Assembly (NCBI GenBank): GCA_009930415.1
Contig: RZYG01000005.1
Coordinates: 1 to 35,857 of the forward strand
Length of the DNA: 35,857 nucleotides
Direction of reading: 5' to 3'
From: Spartobacteria bacterium
Lineage (GTDB): Bacteria > Verrucomicrobiota > Kiritimatiellia > CAIQIC01 > Lenti-01
Within the stretch, counting starts at the first letter, position 1. Every line of letters starts with the position of its first letter. Below, piece by piece: positions 7,110 to 16,522 of the stretch. The notes beneath the pieces are model-generated. The model was not told the DNA's origin. It did not search any database and saw nothing but the letters and a program-made list of their open reading frames with translations. The position numbers and the translations under genes were made by a program.

Positions 7110-8213
7110 TCATTTGCGGAGGCGGACGCGGACGCCCTGGCGGGCGACGTTGAGCAGCACGCCGGTCATGAACAGGGTGACCAGCAGGCTGGTGCCGCCG
7201 AAGCTGATGAACGGCAGCGGCAGGCCCTTGGTGGGCAGGCGGCCGGTCACGACGGCGACGTTGATGGCGGCTTGCAAGGACACGAGCGCGGTGATGCCGA
7301 ACGCCAGCAGGCGGCCGCCGACGTCCGGCGCGCGGCCGCTGATGCGGATGCCGCACAGCAGGAAGACGACGAACAGCGCCACGACGCCCACCGAAAAGAA
7401 GAGCCCGAGTTCTTCGCCGATGATGGCGAAGATGAAATCGGTGTGGGCCTCGGGCAGGTAGAATTTCTTTTGCAGGCTTTGCCCCAGGCCCGCGCCGCCG
7501 AGGCCGCCGGCCACGAAGGCATAGAGCGCGTTCATGAGCTGGAAGGCTTCGCCCTGGGCGTACTGCTCCGGATTCCGGAAGGCCAGGATGCGCCCCATGC
7601 GCTCGGGGTTCTTGGAAATCATCCAGGCCAGGACGCCGGTCGCCGCCGCGCCGGCCGGCAGCAACCACAGCACCGGCGCGCCCGCCACGAACATCATCAG
7701 GCCGCCCGTCGCGCCGATCAGGACGGTGGCGCCGAAATCGGTCTCGAAGACGATCAGCGCCAACAACGAGCCGAGGATCGCGCCCGGGATCGCGAGGCCG
7801 CCCACGAAGCCCCCGCGCTCGCGGCGCTTGGTGCCGTACCACGCGGCCAGCGCGTTGATCGCGGCGAACTTGGCGAGCTCCGAGGGCTGGAAGCTCAAGC
7901 CCAGCGGCAGGTGGAGCCAGCGGCGGCTGCCCTTGACGGTCAGGCCGATGCCCGGCACGTAGACCAGCGCCAGCAGCACCAGCACGACGCCCAGCAGCGG
8001 CCACGCCGCTTTCAACCAGAGGCGATAGTCCACCTTGGCCGCGACGACGGCGGCGAGGAGGCCGAGCACGAGCCAGACGATCTGGCGCTGGACGAAGTAG
8101 TACGGATTGCCGGCGATCTTTTCGCCCTGCGGTCCGCTGGTGCTGAAGAGCATCACGAGGCCGAAGACGACCAGCACCCCCACGACCAGGATCAGAATGA
8201 CGCGCGCCGACAC
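7110..8213 (-). CDS. ftsW: Septal peptidoglycan glycosyltransferase FtsW (SEDS family)
   Basis: 367 residues with about ten membrane helices. FtsW polymerises lipid II into glycan strands at the division site together with FtsI. SEDS signatures include KGSRRWLHLPLGLSFQPSELAKF, the FETDFGATVL segment with the catalytic Asp region, EAHTDFIFAIIGEELG, and the C-terminal LPTKGLPLPFISFGGTSLL. RodA or SpoVE is possible by sequence alone, but the dcw setting and the partner ftsI support FtsW. The start is GTG at 8213 with an AAGGA site upstream. A terminator hairpin stands 18 bases upstream, so expression may need readthrough from the LysM gene or a nearby promoter that I cannot identify. Confidence 0.92.
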   Translation of the reverse strand: MSARVILILVVGVLVVFGLVMLFSTSGPQGEKIAGNPYYFVQRQIVWLVLGLLAAVVAAKVDYRLWLKAAWPLLGVVLVLLALVYVPGIGLTVKGSRRWLHLPLGLSFQPSELAKFAAINALAAWYGTKRRERGGFVGGLAIPGAILGSLLALIVFETDFGATVLIGATGGLMMFVAGAPVLWLLPAGAAATGVLAWMISKNPERMGRILAFRNPEQYAQGEAFQLMNALYAFVAGGLGGAGLGQSLQKKFYLPEAHTDFIFAIIGEELGLFFSVGVVALFVVFLLCGIRISGRAPDVGGRLLAFGITALVSLQAAINVAVVTGRLPTKGLPLPFISFGGTSLLVTLFMTGVLLNVARQGVRVRLRK

Positions 8214-8230
8214 CGTGGACTTCCTTTCGC

Positions 8231-8258
8231 AAAAACGCCCGGCCTTTCGGGCCGGGCG
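8231..8258 (-). terminator. Intrinsic terminator after the LysM gene
   Basis: On the minus strand a 9-bp GC stem CGCCCGGCC / GGCCGGGCG with a CGAAA loop (8236-8258) is followed directly by TTTTT (8231-8235). It lies 30 bases after the LysM gene stop and just before ftsW. It would end or attenuate the mraZ-to-LysM transcript and separate ftsW expression from the mur genes. Confidence 0.8.
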
Positions 8259-8288
8259 CTCGACACCATGCCCCGCAGGGCCGGCGGA

Positions 8289-9242
8289 CTACATGCTGGG
8301 GGGAATCTTGATCTTCTGGCCGGGCGCGACTTCGGCGCCCGCGGCGAGACCGTTCACCTTGCGGATTTCCTCGGCGCTCACCACGAACAGCCGGGCAATG
8401 CCTTCGACCGTGTCGCCGTCCTGGACGTTGTAGTCCAGCATGGCGTCCTGGAGCCCGCTGGCCGCGGCGGCGGCGGGCGCCGGCGCGGGCGCGACCTCGG
8501 GCACCGGGGCGGGCAACGGCGCGACGGGCGCATCGGCGGGTTTGGCTTCGTCTTTCTTCTCGGCCTGCGGCTCGTCCTTCTTTTCGGACTTCTTCTCGGC
8601 GGCCGGGTCGTCGGACTTGGCGGCCTTCTTGACGCCGGGGATGGTCAGCTTCTGGCCGGCGCGGATCTTGTTGGCGTCGGTCAGGTTGTTGGCGGCCATC
8701 AGGTCCTTCGTCTTCACGCCGTGGGCGGCCGCGATCTTCGAGAGCGCATCGCCGGGCTTGACGACGTAGCCGTCGCCGGACGCGGTTGCCTTGGCTTCCG
8801 CGGACTTGGCGGACTTCGCGGCGGGCTGCGAAGTGGACGGCTTGGAATAATCCGGCAGGATCAGCTTCTGGCCGACGAGGATTTTGTTCACGTCGGCGAT
8901 TTTGTTGAGTTCCTTCAGCTCGGCCGTCTTGATGCCGTGGGCGGCCGCGATCTTCGAGAGCGAATCGCCGGATTTGACGACGTAGACGTTTTCGGCGGCG
9001 ACGGACGTTTTCACCGGCGCGGGGGCGACGGGCGGCTGCAGGGCCGGGAACGCCACGGGCGCGGGCGGCGGCAGGACGTCGACGCTCGGCGGCATCGGGG
9101 GCACGGGCGCGGTTTCGACCGGCGCGGGAACGACGACTTCGGACTCGGTCCGCGTGCTGACGCAACCCTGCGTCATGACCACGGAACCAATCACCGCGAC
9201 ATGGACGGCGACGATCAAACCGGCAACGACAGATACCCTCAT
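8289..9242 (-). CDS. Three-LysM peptidoglycan-binding envelope protein
   Basis: 317 residues. The ATG at 9242 was chosen because AAGGAG stands 8 bases upstream; an upstream in-frame ATG at 9284 has no such site. The N terminus (MRVSVVAGLIVAVHVAVIG...) is a signal anchor, or possibly a lipoprotein signal ending at TQGC, though that lipobox is poor. After a Pro/Val-rich linker come LysM domains at about 86-130, 158-202 and 270-314, each with YVVKSGDSLSKIA-like starts and GQKL.IP ends. The spacer between the second and third is Lys/Glu/Pro rich. LysM binds N-acetylglucosamine in peptidoglycan. No hydrolase domain is visible, so it is probably a wall tether or division accessory. It is 79 bases after murD. 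Confidence 0.85.
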   Translation of the reverse strand: MRVSVVAGLIVAVHVAVIGSVVMTQGCVSTRTESEVVVPAPVETAPVPPMPPSVDVLPPPAPVAFPALQPPVAPAPVKTSVAAENVYVVKSGDSLSKIAAAHGIKTAELKELNKIADVNKILVGQKLILPDYSKPSTSQPAAKSAKSAEAKATASGDGYVVKPGDALSKIAAAHGVKTKDLMAANNLTDANKIRAGQKLTIPGVKKAAKSDDPAAEKKSEKKDEPQAEKKDEAKPADAPVAPLPAPVPEVAPAPAPAAAAASGLQDAMLDYNVQDGDTVEGIARLFVVSAEEIRKVNGLAAGAEVAPGQKIKIPPSM

Positions 9243-9321
9243 CTTCGGACTCCTTGCTTGTTTTGAAATTCGGACGTTCTTCAACGTTCGGGGCGGATTA
9301 TGCCCCCGCCCTGTTTGGGAT

Positions 9322-10647
9322 TCAACCCTTTTCCCGCGCGAAATGCCGGAAGGCGTCGCCGCGTTCGCCGTAGGCGCGGAACTGGTCGTAGCTGGTGCAG
9401 GCGGGCGCGAGCAGGACGGTCTCGCCCGGCGCCGCGGCGCGGCGCGCGGCGGCCACCGCGCGATCCAGCGTGCCGCAGATCTCGCACGGGACGGCCGCGC
9501 GCCAGGCGGCGGCCAGCGCGGGGGCGGCCTCGCCGATCAGGAACACGCCGCGCACCCGCTCTTCCAGGACCGGAACCGCGGCCGAGAAATCGCTTTCCTT
9601 GGGCCGTCCGCCGGCGATCAGCCAGACGGGGCGGTCCTGCATGCGCACGGACGCGATCAGCGCCGAGAGGTTCGTGGCCTTGGAATCGTCGACGTAGCGC
9701 ACGCCGGCGAACTCTCCCACCGGTTCGGCGCGGTGCGGCAGCGGCCGGAACGCGCGCAGGGCCGCGGCGGCGGTATCCGCCGGCACGCCGGCGGCCCGCG
9801 CCGCGCCGTAGAGCGCGGCGGCGTTGGGGCCCAGCACGGCGTTGTCGAAATAGGAGCCGGCGACGTCGATCGCGCCGCCGTCGCGCGCCGCGAGGCGGTG
9901 CGGCCCATGGCGAAAATCGCACTGGGCGTCGGTGCCGAACGTCCGCCACTCCCCTTGCCCGCCGGACCATTCTTGAAAGCGCTCGCGCCATTCCGGCGGG
10001 GTCAGGGCGAGATCGCCCGCGCGCTGGCGCGCGAACGTCCGCGCCTTGAGGCGCGCATAGGCCTCGAGCGTGCCGTGCCGATCCAGGTGGTTCGGCAGGA
10101 CGTTCAGCAGCACGGCGACGTCCGGCCGGAAATCCGCGCACGTTTCGAGCTGGAAGGAACTGGCTTCGATCACGAGCCAGTCGGCGGCGGGTTCGTCGAG
10201 AACGGTCTGGCAGACCGGCAGGCCGTAGTTGCCGCAAGGCACCGCGCGTTGGCCGGACGCGGCGAGGGCTTCGGCCAGCGCCTTGACCACGCTGCTCTTG
10301 CCGTTGCTGCCGGTTACCGCGAGCGTGCGGCCGCGAAACCGGCTCCAGCCCAATTCCATCTCCGATAACAGCGGAATCCCGCGGCGGCGGACGGCGGCGA
10401 GAAACGCGCCTTGCGCCGGCAAGCCGGGACTGACGACGGCCACGTCGAAATCCCCCGCGGGCGGCGCGGAGACGCCCAGCGCGACGGCACAGCCGAGTTC
10501 CGCCAGCGCGGCCGCGCGCGCCCGGCTTTCGGGCGATTCGCGCTCGTCGACGGCCGTCACGGCGACGCCTGCCGCGCGCAGGAGGCGCGCGGCGGCGGCG
10601 CCGCTCGCGCCGAGCCCGCAGACCATCGCCTGGCGAAACGTCTCCAC
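9322..10647 (-). CDS. murD: UDP-N-acetylmuramoylalanine--D-glutamate ligase
   Basis: 441 residues. It adds D-glutamate to UDP-MurNAc-L-Ala in the cytosol, using ATP. Visible are the N-terminal Rossmann start VCGLGASGAAAARLL, the P-loop VTGSNGKSS (111-119), IEASSFQLE, NVLPNHLDRHGT, and the ligase C-terminal domain beginning HRAEPVGEFAGVRYVDDSKATN with the family lysine. IAGGRPKESDF and LLAPACTSYDQF follow. The start is GTG at 10647, 8 bases after the mraY stop, with GAGGG just before it. An open frame continues upstream inside mraY, but that is out of phase with mraY and has no Mur homology. Serine replaces the usual second threonine in the P-loop, as is common in MurD. Confidence 0.95.
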   Translation of the reverse strand: METFRQAMVCGLGASGAAAARLLRAAGVAVTAVDERESPESRARAAALAELGCAVALGVSAPPAGDFDVAVVSPGLPAQGAFLAAVRRRGIPLLSEMELGWSRFRGRTLAVTGSNGKSSVVKALAEALAASGQRAVPCGNYGLPVCQTVLDEPAADWLVIEASSFQLETCADFRPDVAVLLNVLPNHLDRHGTLEAYARLKARTFARQRAGDLALTPPEWRERFQEWSGGQGEWRTFGTDAQCDFRHGPHRLAARDGGAIDVAGSYFDNAVLGPNAAALYGAARAAGVPADTAAAALRAFRPLPHRAEPVGEFAGVRYVDDSKATNLSALIASVRMQDRPVWLIAGGRPKESDFSAAVPVLEERVRGVFLIGEAAPALAAAWRAAVPCEICGTLDRAVAAARRAAAPGETVLLAPACTSYDQFRAYGERGDAFRHFAREKG

Positions 10648-10655
10648 GGCGGCCC

Positions 10656-11819
10656 TCAGCGCAGTTTCAGCGTCGCCAGGCCCAGCAAGGCGCAGACGAT
10701 CGACACGATCCAGAAGCGGATCACGACGGAATTTTCCGCGGCTTCCGGAGCGCGGCCCTCGGCTTTGGCGCGCTCCTTGGAAATGATCTCGAAGTGGTGG
10801 TGGATGGGGGTCATGCGGAACGGGCGGCGTTCCGGCGGCAGGCCCTGGCCGGTGAACCGGCGGTAGATCTTGCAGCTGGCGCGCTGGACCAGCACGCTGG
10901 CGGCTTCGCCCACGAACACCAGGCCGACGATCAACAGCGTCAGCTCGTGCTTGATGAGAATGGCGACCATGGCGATCGTGCCGCCGAGCGCGAGGCTGCC
11001 CGTGTCGCCCATGAACACCTTGGCCGGATAGGCGTTCCACCAGAGAAAGCCGAGGCCGGCGCCCAGCAGGCAGCCGCAAAACACGGCCAGTTCGTGCGCG
11101 CCGCTGATCGACGGCACCTGCAGATAGGTGGACATGACGACGTTGCCCGCCACGTAGGCCAGCACGAGATAGGCGGCCGAGACGGAGTTCATGCAGCCCG
11201 CCGCCAGCCCGTCGAGCCCGTCCGTCAGGTTGACCGCGTTGGTCGTGCCGACGAGGACCAGGAACATGAAGACCAGCGCGCCCGGCACGGTCAAATCCGC
11301 CACCACCGGCGCCTTGAAGAACGGCACCATCAGTTCCCGCGCGTGGGGCCGCGTGCCCGGCACCGCCTCGATCGCGACGAACGCGACGACGACCCAGAGG
11401 CCTTGCAGCGCCAGCTTCTGCCATTCCAGCAGGCCCTTGGAATTTTTTTCGCGCAGTTTCAGCCAATCGTCCAGGAAGCCCACGCCGCCCATGAACAGCA
11501 TGGTGGCCAGCACGATCCAGACCTGCGGATTGGCGGTTTCGCACCACAGCAGCGCCGCGACCAGCGTAGCGAAGATGATCAGGACCCCGCCCATCGTCGG
11601 CGTGCCCTTCTTGCCATGGTGCATGATCCGTTCCATTTCCGGATCCTGCCGCACGATCTGGCCGATCTTGTAGGCCCGCAGCTTGCCGATCATCCAGCGC
11701 CCGAGCAGCAGCGACAGGGCAAACGCGGTGCCCGCGCCCATGACCGCGCGGAAGGTGACGTAGCGGAAGAGGTTCAGCGGCGTGAACCACTGGGTCAGTT
11801 CGGACAGGTAGTACAGCAT
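10656..11819 (-). CDS. mraY: Phospho-N-acetylmuramoyl-pentapeptide-transferase
   Basis: 387 residues and about ten membrane helices. MraY moves phospho-MurNAc-pentapeptide onto undecaprenyl phosphate to form lipid I on the inner face of the membrane. Conserved blocks are GKKGTPTMGG, GFLDDWLKL (the Asp pair), GTTNAVNLTDGLDGLAAG, WWNAYPAKVFMGDTGSLALGG, and the loop with PFRMTPIHHHFE. Length is typical. It starts 3 bases after murF ends. murG, the next enzyme of the pathway, is not found in this window. Confidence 0.97.
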   Translation of the reverse strand: MLYYLSELTQWFTPLNLFRYVTFRAVMGAGTAFALSLLLGRWMIGKLRAYKIGQIVRQDPEMERIMHHGKKGTPTMGGVLIIFATLVAALLWCETANPQVWIVLATMLFMGGVGFLDDWLKLREKNSKGLLEWQKLALQGLWVVVAFVAIEAVPGTRPHARELMVPFFKAPVVADLTVPGALVFMFLVLVGTTNAVNLTDGLDGLAAGCMNSVSAAYLVLAYVAGNVVMSTYLQVPSISGAHELAVFCGCLLGAGLGFLWWNAYPAKVFMGDTGSLALGGTIAMVAILIKHELTLLIVGLVFVGEAASVLVQRASCKIYRRFTGQGLPPERRPFRMTPIHHHFEIISKERAKAEGRAPEAAENSVVIRFWIVSIVCALLGLATLKLR

Positions 11820-11822
11820 GGC

Positions 11823-13220
11823 TCAGCTTTCTTGCTTCAGCGATTCCAGGACGCGTTCGATGCGCACGCCGCGCGAGGCCTTCAGCAGCAGGGCGTCGCC
11901 CGGACGCAGCCGGGCGCGCAACCAATCCGCGGCGGCGGCCGCATCCGGCGCGACAACGGTTTTTTCCGCGGGCCAGCCGCCGGCGCGAAGCCCGGTGGCC
12001 AGCGCCCGCACCGCGGGTTCGGCGGCCGCCTGATGGGGCACGAGCGCCACGCCCGCCCAGGAGCCGGCGGCCACTGCGCGGCCGATGTCTTCGTGTTCGG
12101 CGGCCGCGCGGCCACCCAGTTCGAGCATGGGACCCAGCGCCAAAAAACGGCGGCCGGAAACGGGCCACGGCGCGAACGCGGCCAGTGCGGCGCGCACGCT
12201 GACGGGATTGGCGTTGTAGCCGTCGTTGACGGCGGTCCAGCCGCGGACGTCTTCCACCGCCCAGCGCATGCCGACGGGGCGATACGCGGCCAACGCGGCG
12301 GCCAGCGCGTCCCATGCCGCGCCGCATCGCCGCGCCGCGGCCACGGCCGTCAGCACGTTGCGCGCCATGTAGCCGCCCGGGGGAGGCACCGGCAACTCGG
12401 CGCGCTCCCCCGTGGCTTTTTCGCGCACGCGCAGGGCGCCGGACGGCAAGATTTCCCCGAAATAGTCGGCCGCAGGATCGACCAGCGAAAGGACCACGAC
12501 CGGCGCGGACGAATGCGCGCGCAGGACCGGGAAAAACGGATCGTCGCGATCCAGCACCGCGAAACCGTCCGCGGGCAGCTTGTCCAGCAGCGCGGCTTTT
12601 TCTTCCGCGATGGCGCGGACGGATTCGAAGAATTCGATATGGACCGGCCCGATGGCGGTCATCGCGGCGGCGTTCGGCCGCAGCACGTCGCGCAACGGGG
12701 CCATTTCGCCGGGATGGCTGATGCCGGCCTCGATGACGGCGAACGCGCAGGCGCCGTCCACGCCGAGCACGCTCAGCGGCAGGCCGATCTCGTTGTTGAA
12801 ATTGCCCGCGGTGCGCGCGGTCCGGCCGACGGTGGCCAGCAGATCGGCCACGAGTTCCTTCACGGTGGTCTTGCCGACGCTGCCGCCGATGCCGACGATC
12901 CGCGCGGGCAGCGTCGCGCGGTAACCCGCCGCGAGGCGCCCCAGCGCGGCCTGCACGTCGTCCACGCGCAGGAACGCGCCGCCCGCCGGCAAGCGGTCGG
13001 CCGGGAAATCCGTGCGCACGACGGCCGCCGCGCCGGCGGCTACAACGGTCGCGAGAAAATCGTGGCCGTCGGCGCGGGCGCCGGGCAGCGCGAGAAACAG
13101 GTGGCCGGGGCCGACCGCGCGGCTATCCACGGCCACGGCGCGCAGCGGCGCCGCGGGCCGCGCGCCGTGCCACCGGCCGCCGCACCAGGCCGCCGCCGAT
13201 TCTGGGGAGAGGAGATCCAT
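11823..13220 (-). CDS. murF: UDP-N-acetylmuramoyl-tripeptide--D-alanyl-D-alanine ligase
   Basis: 465 residues. It adds D-Ala-D-Ala to UDP-MurNAc-tripeptide to complete the pentapeptide precursor. Visible are the N-terminal VDSRAVGPGHLFLALPGARADGHDF, the P-loop GGSVGKTTVK (112-121), GNFNNEIGLPLSVL, EAGISHPGEMAPL, NDGYNANPVSV and the C-terminal LGPMLELG. The ATG at 13220 gives the normal N terminus (MDLLSPESAAAW). A TTG 14 codons upstream is open but adds unconserved sequence. It follows murE by 57 bases. Confidence 0.95.
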   Translation of the reverse strand: MDLLSPESAAAWCGGRWHGARPAAPLRAVAVDSRAVGPGHLFLALPGARADGHDFLATVVAAGAAAVVRTDFPADRLPAGGAFLRVDDVQAALGRLAAGYRATLPARIVGIGGSVGKTTVKELVADLLATVGRTARTAGNFNNEIGLPLSVLGVDGACAFAVIEAGISHPGEMAPLRDVLRPNAAAMTAIGPVHIEFFESVRAIAEEKAALLDKLPADGFAVLDRDDPFFPVLRAHSSAPVVVLSLVDPAADYFGEILPSGALRVREKATGERAELPVPPPGGYMARNVLTAVAAARRCGAAWDALAAALAAYRPVGMRWAVEDVRGWTAVNDGYNANPVSVRAALAAFAPWPVSGRRFLALGPMLELGGRAAAEHEDIGRAVAAGSWAGVALVPHQAAAEPAVRALATGLRAGGWPAEKTVVAPDAAAAADWLRARLRPGDALLLKASRGVRIERVLESLKQES

Positions 13221-13277
13221 GTCGAAGGGTGAATATGTAGGAGTTTCGGCCGCGGGGGGCAAATTCTTTCGGGCCGC

Positions 13278-14774
13278 CTACGGGCCGGCGGCGGCGAGGA
13301 TTTCGCGGGCGATTTCGCGGTCGTCGAACGGCAGCATGCGGCCGGCGACTTCCTGGTAGGGCTCGTGGCCCTTGCCGGCGATCAGCACGACGTCGCCCGC
13401 CCCGGCCTCGCGCAAGGCCGCGCGGATGGCCGCGGCGCGGTCGGGTTCGACGAGATGCGGCCGGGCGCGGTCCATCCCCGCCAGGACGTCCGCGAGAATG
13501 GCCTGCGGATCTTCGTGGCGCGGATTGTCGCTGGTGAGGACGGCGAAATCGGCGAATTCCGAGACGGCGGCGCCCATGCGCGGGCGCTTGGAGCGGTCGC
13601 GGTTGCCGCCGCAGCCGAACAGGCAGATCAGGCGGCCGGAAGCGGTCTCGCGCAAGGTCTGGAGCACGCTGCGCAAGGCGTCTTCGGTGTGGGCGTAGTC
13701 CACGAACACGTGGCGGCCGGCCGGATCGGGGATGCGTTCGAGCCGGCCGGGCACGGGCCCCATCCGGCCCAGCGCGGCGGCCATGGTTTCCGGCGGCACG
13801 CCGAACCCGCCGCATACGGCCAGCGCCGCCAGCGCGTTCATCACGTTGAAGCGTCCCGCAAAAGCCAGCTCCACCGGCGTTTCGCCCCACGGGCCGATGG
13901 CCCGGAAGGCGGAACTCGTTTCCGACAAGCGAAGGTCGGCCGCCCGCACGGCGGCCTCCGGGCCGATGCCGAACGTCGCCAGCCGGCCGGCCAAGCCCGG
14001 TTCCGCCGCGAGCCGCCGGCCGTAGGGATCGTCGACGTTCACGATGGCGGGCGCTGCCGGCGGCAAAAGGTCGAAGAGGCGCTTTTTGGCATCGAAATAG
14101 GCCTCCATGGTCTGGTGGAAATCGAGGTGGTCCACGCTGAGGTTGGTGAAGACGGCCGCGGCGAAGCGCGTGCCGCGCAGGCGGCCGGCGGCGAGTCCCT
14201 GCGAGGACACTTCCATCGCCATGGCCCGGCAGCCGGCGGCCAGGGCTTCGGCGAACATCCGCTGCAGATCGGGCGCTTCGGGCGTGGTGCGGGCCGCGGC
14301 GATTTGCCGGCCGCCGTATTCGTACTGGATCGTGCCGATCAGCCCGCATTCCCGGCCGGCCGCGCGCAGAATCTCGCGGATCATGTACGCGACCGTGGTT
14401 TTGCCGTTGGTGCCGGTGACGCCGACGACCGGCAGCTCGGCCGAGGGGTGGCCATAGAATTCCGCGGCGAGATCGGCCATGGCGGCGCGGGCGTCGGGCG
14501 CGGCGACGTCCGCCGTGCCGCGCGGCAGGCGCAGGCCGTTCTGATGGAGCACGGCGACGGCGCCGCGCCGGATGGCTTCCTCGGCGAACTGGCCGCCGTC
14601 GGTTTTCTCCCCGGGCAAGGCGCAGAACAGGAAGCCCGGCCGCACGGCGCGCGAGTCGTAGGCCAGCCCTGCGATTTCCGCGGCGGCGGAACCGTCCCGC
14701 AAGCGGGCCGCCGGCGCCGCCTGCAAGAGGCGGCCCAGCTTCACCGGCCGGGCTCCGCGACCGTCCCGGTTCAT
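13278..14774 (-). CDS. murE: UDP-MurNAc-L-Ala-D-Glu--2,6-diaminopimelate ligase
   Basis: 498 residues. It adds the third amino acid of the peptide stem. The motif DNPRHE (416-421) matches the DNPR signature of enzymes that use meso-diaminopimelate rather than lysine, pointing to a Gram-negative-type wall. Also visible are YDSRAVRPGFLFCALPG, the P-loop VTGTNGKTT (119-127), TTPEAPDLQ, MEVSSQGL, FTNLSVDHLDFHQTM and VDYAHTEDAL. The ATG at 14774 overlaps the ftsI stop (ATGA), implying translational coupling. The upstream continuation of this frame lies inside ftsI and is not conserved. Confidence 0.96.
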   Translation of the reverse strand: MNRDGRGARPVKLGRLLQAAPAARLRDGSAAAEIAGLAYDSRAVRPGFLFCALPGEKTDGGQFAEEAIRRGAVAVLHQNGLRLPRGTADVAAPDARAAMADLAAEFYGHPSAELPVVGVTGTNGKTTVAYMIREILRAAGRECGLIGTIQYEYGGRQIAAARTTPEAPDLQRMFAEALAAGCRAMAMEVSSQGLAAGRLRGTRFAAAVFTNLSVDHLDFHQTMEAYFDAKKRLFDLLPPAAPAIVNVDDPYGRRLAAEPGLAGRLATFGIGPEAAVRAADLRLSETSSAFRAIGPWGETPVELAFAGRFNVMNALAALAVCGGFGVPPETMAAALGRMGPVPGRLERIPDPAGRHVFVDYAHTEDALRSVLQTLRETASGRLICLFGCGGNRDRSKRPRMGAAVSEFADFAVLTSDNPRHEDPQAILADVLAGMDRARPHLVEPDRAAAIRAALREAGAGDVVLIAGKGHEPYQEVAGRMLPFDDREIAREILAAAGP

Positions 14775-16522
14775 GGCGCGCCGTCCAGGATTTTCCGGTA
14801 ATAGACCATTTCGGCGGCGTCGAGCGGGCGAACGTCGAGATAGCGCGCGACGGGTTCGGCGATCTGCGCGAACACCGGCGCGGCGGTGATGCCGCCGGTG
14901 CGCAGTCCCGTGGCCGGATCGGTCGGATTGTCCAGCACCACGATGATGCCGATCTCCGGCCGCTCCGCCGGCAGCATCCCCATGAAGGAGGAAACGTTGG
15001 CGTTCTTCACGTAGCGGCCCGCCACGATTTTTTCGGCGCTGCCGGTCTTGCCGGCGACGGTATAGCCCGCCACGGCGGCGCGCTTGCCGGTGCCGTCTGC
15101 GCCCGTGACCTCCGCCAGCATCCGCCGCATCAGCGCCGCCGTGCGCTCGGTGATGGGCCGGGCCAGGGCTTCGGGCTTGTTCTCCTGCAGCACGACGCCG
15201 TCGACGTCCACCACCTTGCGGACGACGTGGCTTTTCATCAGGAAGCCGTCGTTGCCGATGCAGCACAGGACGTTGAGCATCTGCAAGGCCGTGACGGCCA
15301 CGGAATGGCCCATCGCCACGCGGGTGACGTCGATCTTGGCCCACTTCCGCCACGGGTTGAGGATGCCGGTTTCCTCGCCGGGCACTTCGATGCCGGTGAG
15401 CCGCCCCAGCCCGTAGGCGGACAGGTAGCGGTGCAGCCGCTCCTCGCCGAGCAGCACGGCGATCTTCGCCGCGCCGATGTTGCTGGATTTGCGCAGGATG
15501 CCCGTGACGTCGAGATCGCCGTACGGATGGAAATCCTTGAGCGGGCGCCCGGCGTAGAACCACATGCCGTTTTCGCAGTCGAACACGTCGTTGGTGGCCA
15601 CGAGGCCTTCGTTGAGCGCGGCGGCGACGACGCCGATCTTGAAGATGGACCCCGGCTCGAAGTTGACGCCCACGGCCCGGTTCAGGCGCGTTTCCGGCGC
15701 GGTCTTCGCATAGGCGTTGAGGTCGTAGGCCGGCCGCGAAGCCATGGCGAGGATCGCGCCGGTGCGGACGTCCTGCACGATGGCCCAGGCGGCTTCCGCC
15801 TGCAGGTTGGTCATGGCCGCGTCGAGCGCCTTTTCGACGAAATACTGCACGTTGAGGTCCAGCGTCAGGTGGACGTCCGCGCCTTCCTGCGGCTCGATCT
15901 GGAGCGTGCGGCGCAAGACCATTTCGCGCCGGACGCCGTCGCGCTCGCTTTGCCGCAGGCCGGGCCGCCCCTTGAGCAAGGCGTCCCAGCGCTGCTCGAG
16001 GCCGGCGCTGCCGACGCCCTCCGCGTTGGAAAACCCCAGCAGGTGGCACCCGAGCGAATCGTGCGGATAGTAGCGGGTCGTCAGCGGTTCGGGATAGACC
16101 CCCTTGAGCTGGAGCCGCATGACTTTTTCGGCGACCTCCTCGCGGACGAGCCGGGCCACGGGTTCGTAGGGATCGCCGGGCTTGTTGACGCGGGCGAAGA
16201 CCTGCTCGTAGGGCAGCTCCAGCACGCGGGCCAGCTGCGCGCTGACGGCCCGCGCCTGGCCGTTGCTCAGGACGACCTTCGGCTCGACGATGATGTTCTT
16301 GACCGGCAGATCCAGCGCCAGCAACTGGCCGTTGCGGTCCAGGATGCGCCCCCGCCCCACCAGGATTTCCTGTTCCACGGAGCGCATCTGGCGCACGCGT
16401 TCCCGGAGCGTTTCGTTCGGCCCCAGATGCAGATAGCCCAGGCGGACGGCCAGTCCCGCCCAGACCGCCAGCAGGGCCACCACCACCAGCGTCGTGCGCC
16501 AGATGTAGCCGCGGTCAATCAC
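14771..16522 (-). CDS. ftsI: Peptidoglycan D,D-transpeptidase FtsI (PBP3-like)
   Basis: 583 residues. It cross-links septal peptidoglycan and works with FtsW. One membrane helix (about 9-30) anchors it. A PBP-dimer domain follows (GRGRILDRNGQLLA). The penicillin-binding transpeptidase domain has SxxK as Ser292-Ile-Phe-Lys295, SxN as SSN (346-348) and KTG at 492-494. The three motifs are intact, so it should be active and beta-lactam sensitive. It overlaps the ftsL-like gene by 8 bases and murE by 4. No PASTA domain is present after the transpeptidase domain, unlike Gram-positive homologues. Confidence 0.95.
   Translation of the reverse strand: MIDRGYIWRTTLVVVALLAVWAGLAVRLGYLHLGPNETLRERVRQMRSVEQEILVGRGRILDRNGQLLALDLPVKNIIVEPKVVLSNGQARAVSAQLARVLELPYEQVFARVNKPGDPYEPVARLVREEVAEKVMRLQLKGVYPEPLTTRYYPHDSLGCHLLGFSNAEGVGSAGLEQRWDALLKGRPGLRQSERDGVRREMVLRRTLQIEPQEGADVHLTLDLNVQYFVEKALDAAMTNLQAEAAWAIVQDVRTGAILAMASRPAYDLNAYAKTAPETRLNRAVGVNFEPGSIFKIGVVAAALNEGLVATNDVFDCENGMWFYAGRPLKDFHPYGDLDVTGILRKSSNIGAAKIAVLLGEERLHRYLSAYGLGRLTGIEVPGEETGILNPWRKWAKIDVTRVAMGHSVAVTALQMLNVLCCIGNDGFLMKSHVVRKVVDVDGVVLQENKPEALARPITERTAALMRRMLAEVTGADGTGKRAAVAGYTVAGKTGSAEKIVAGRYVKNANVSSFMGMLPAERPEIGIIVVLDNPTDPATGLRTGGITAAPVFAQIAEPVARYLDVRPLDAAEMVYYRKILDGAP

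Noticed and set aside
10648-12327. Upstream extension of the murD frame
   Set aside because: It runs through mraY and murF out of phase and shows no Mur homology. A GTG start with GAGGG fits MurD.
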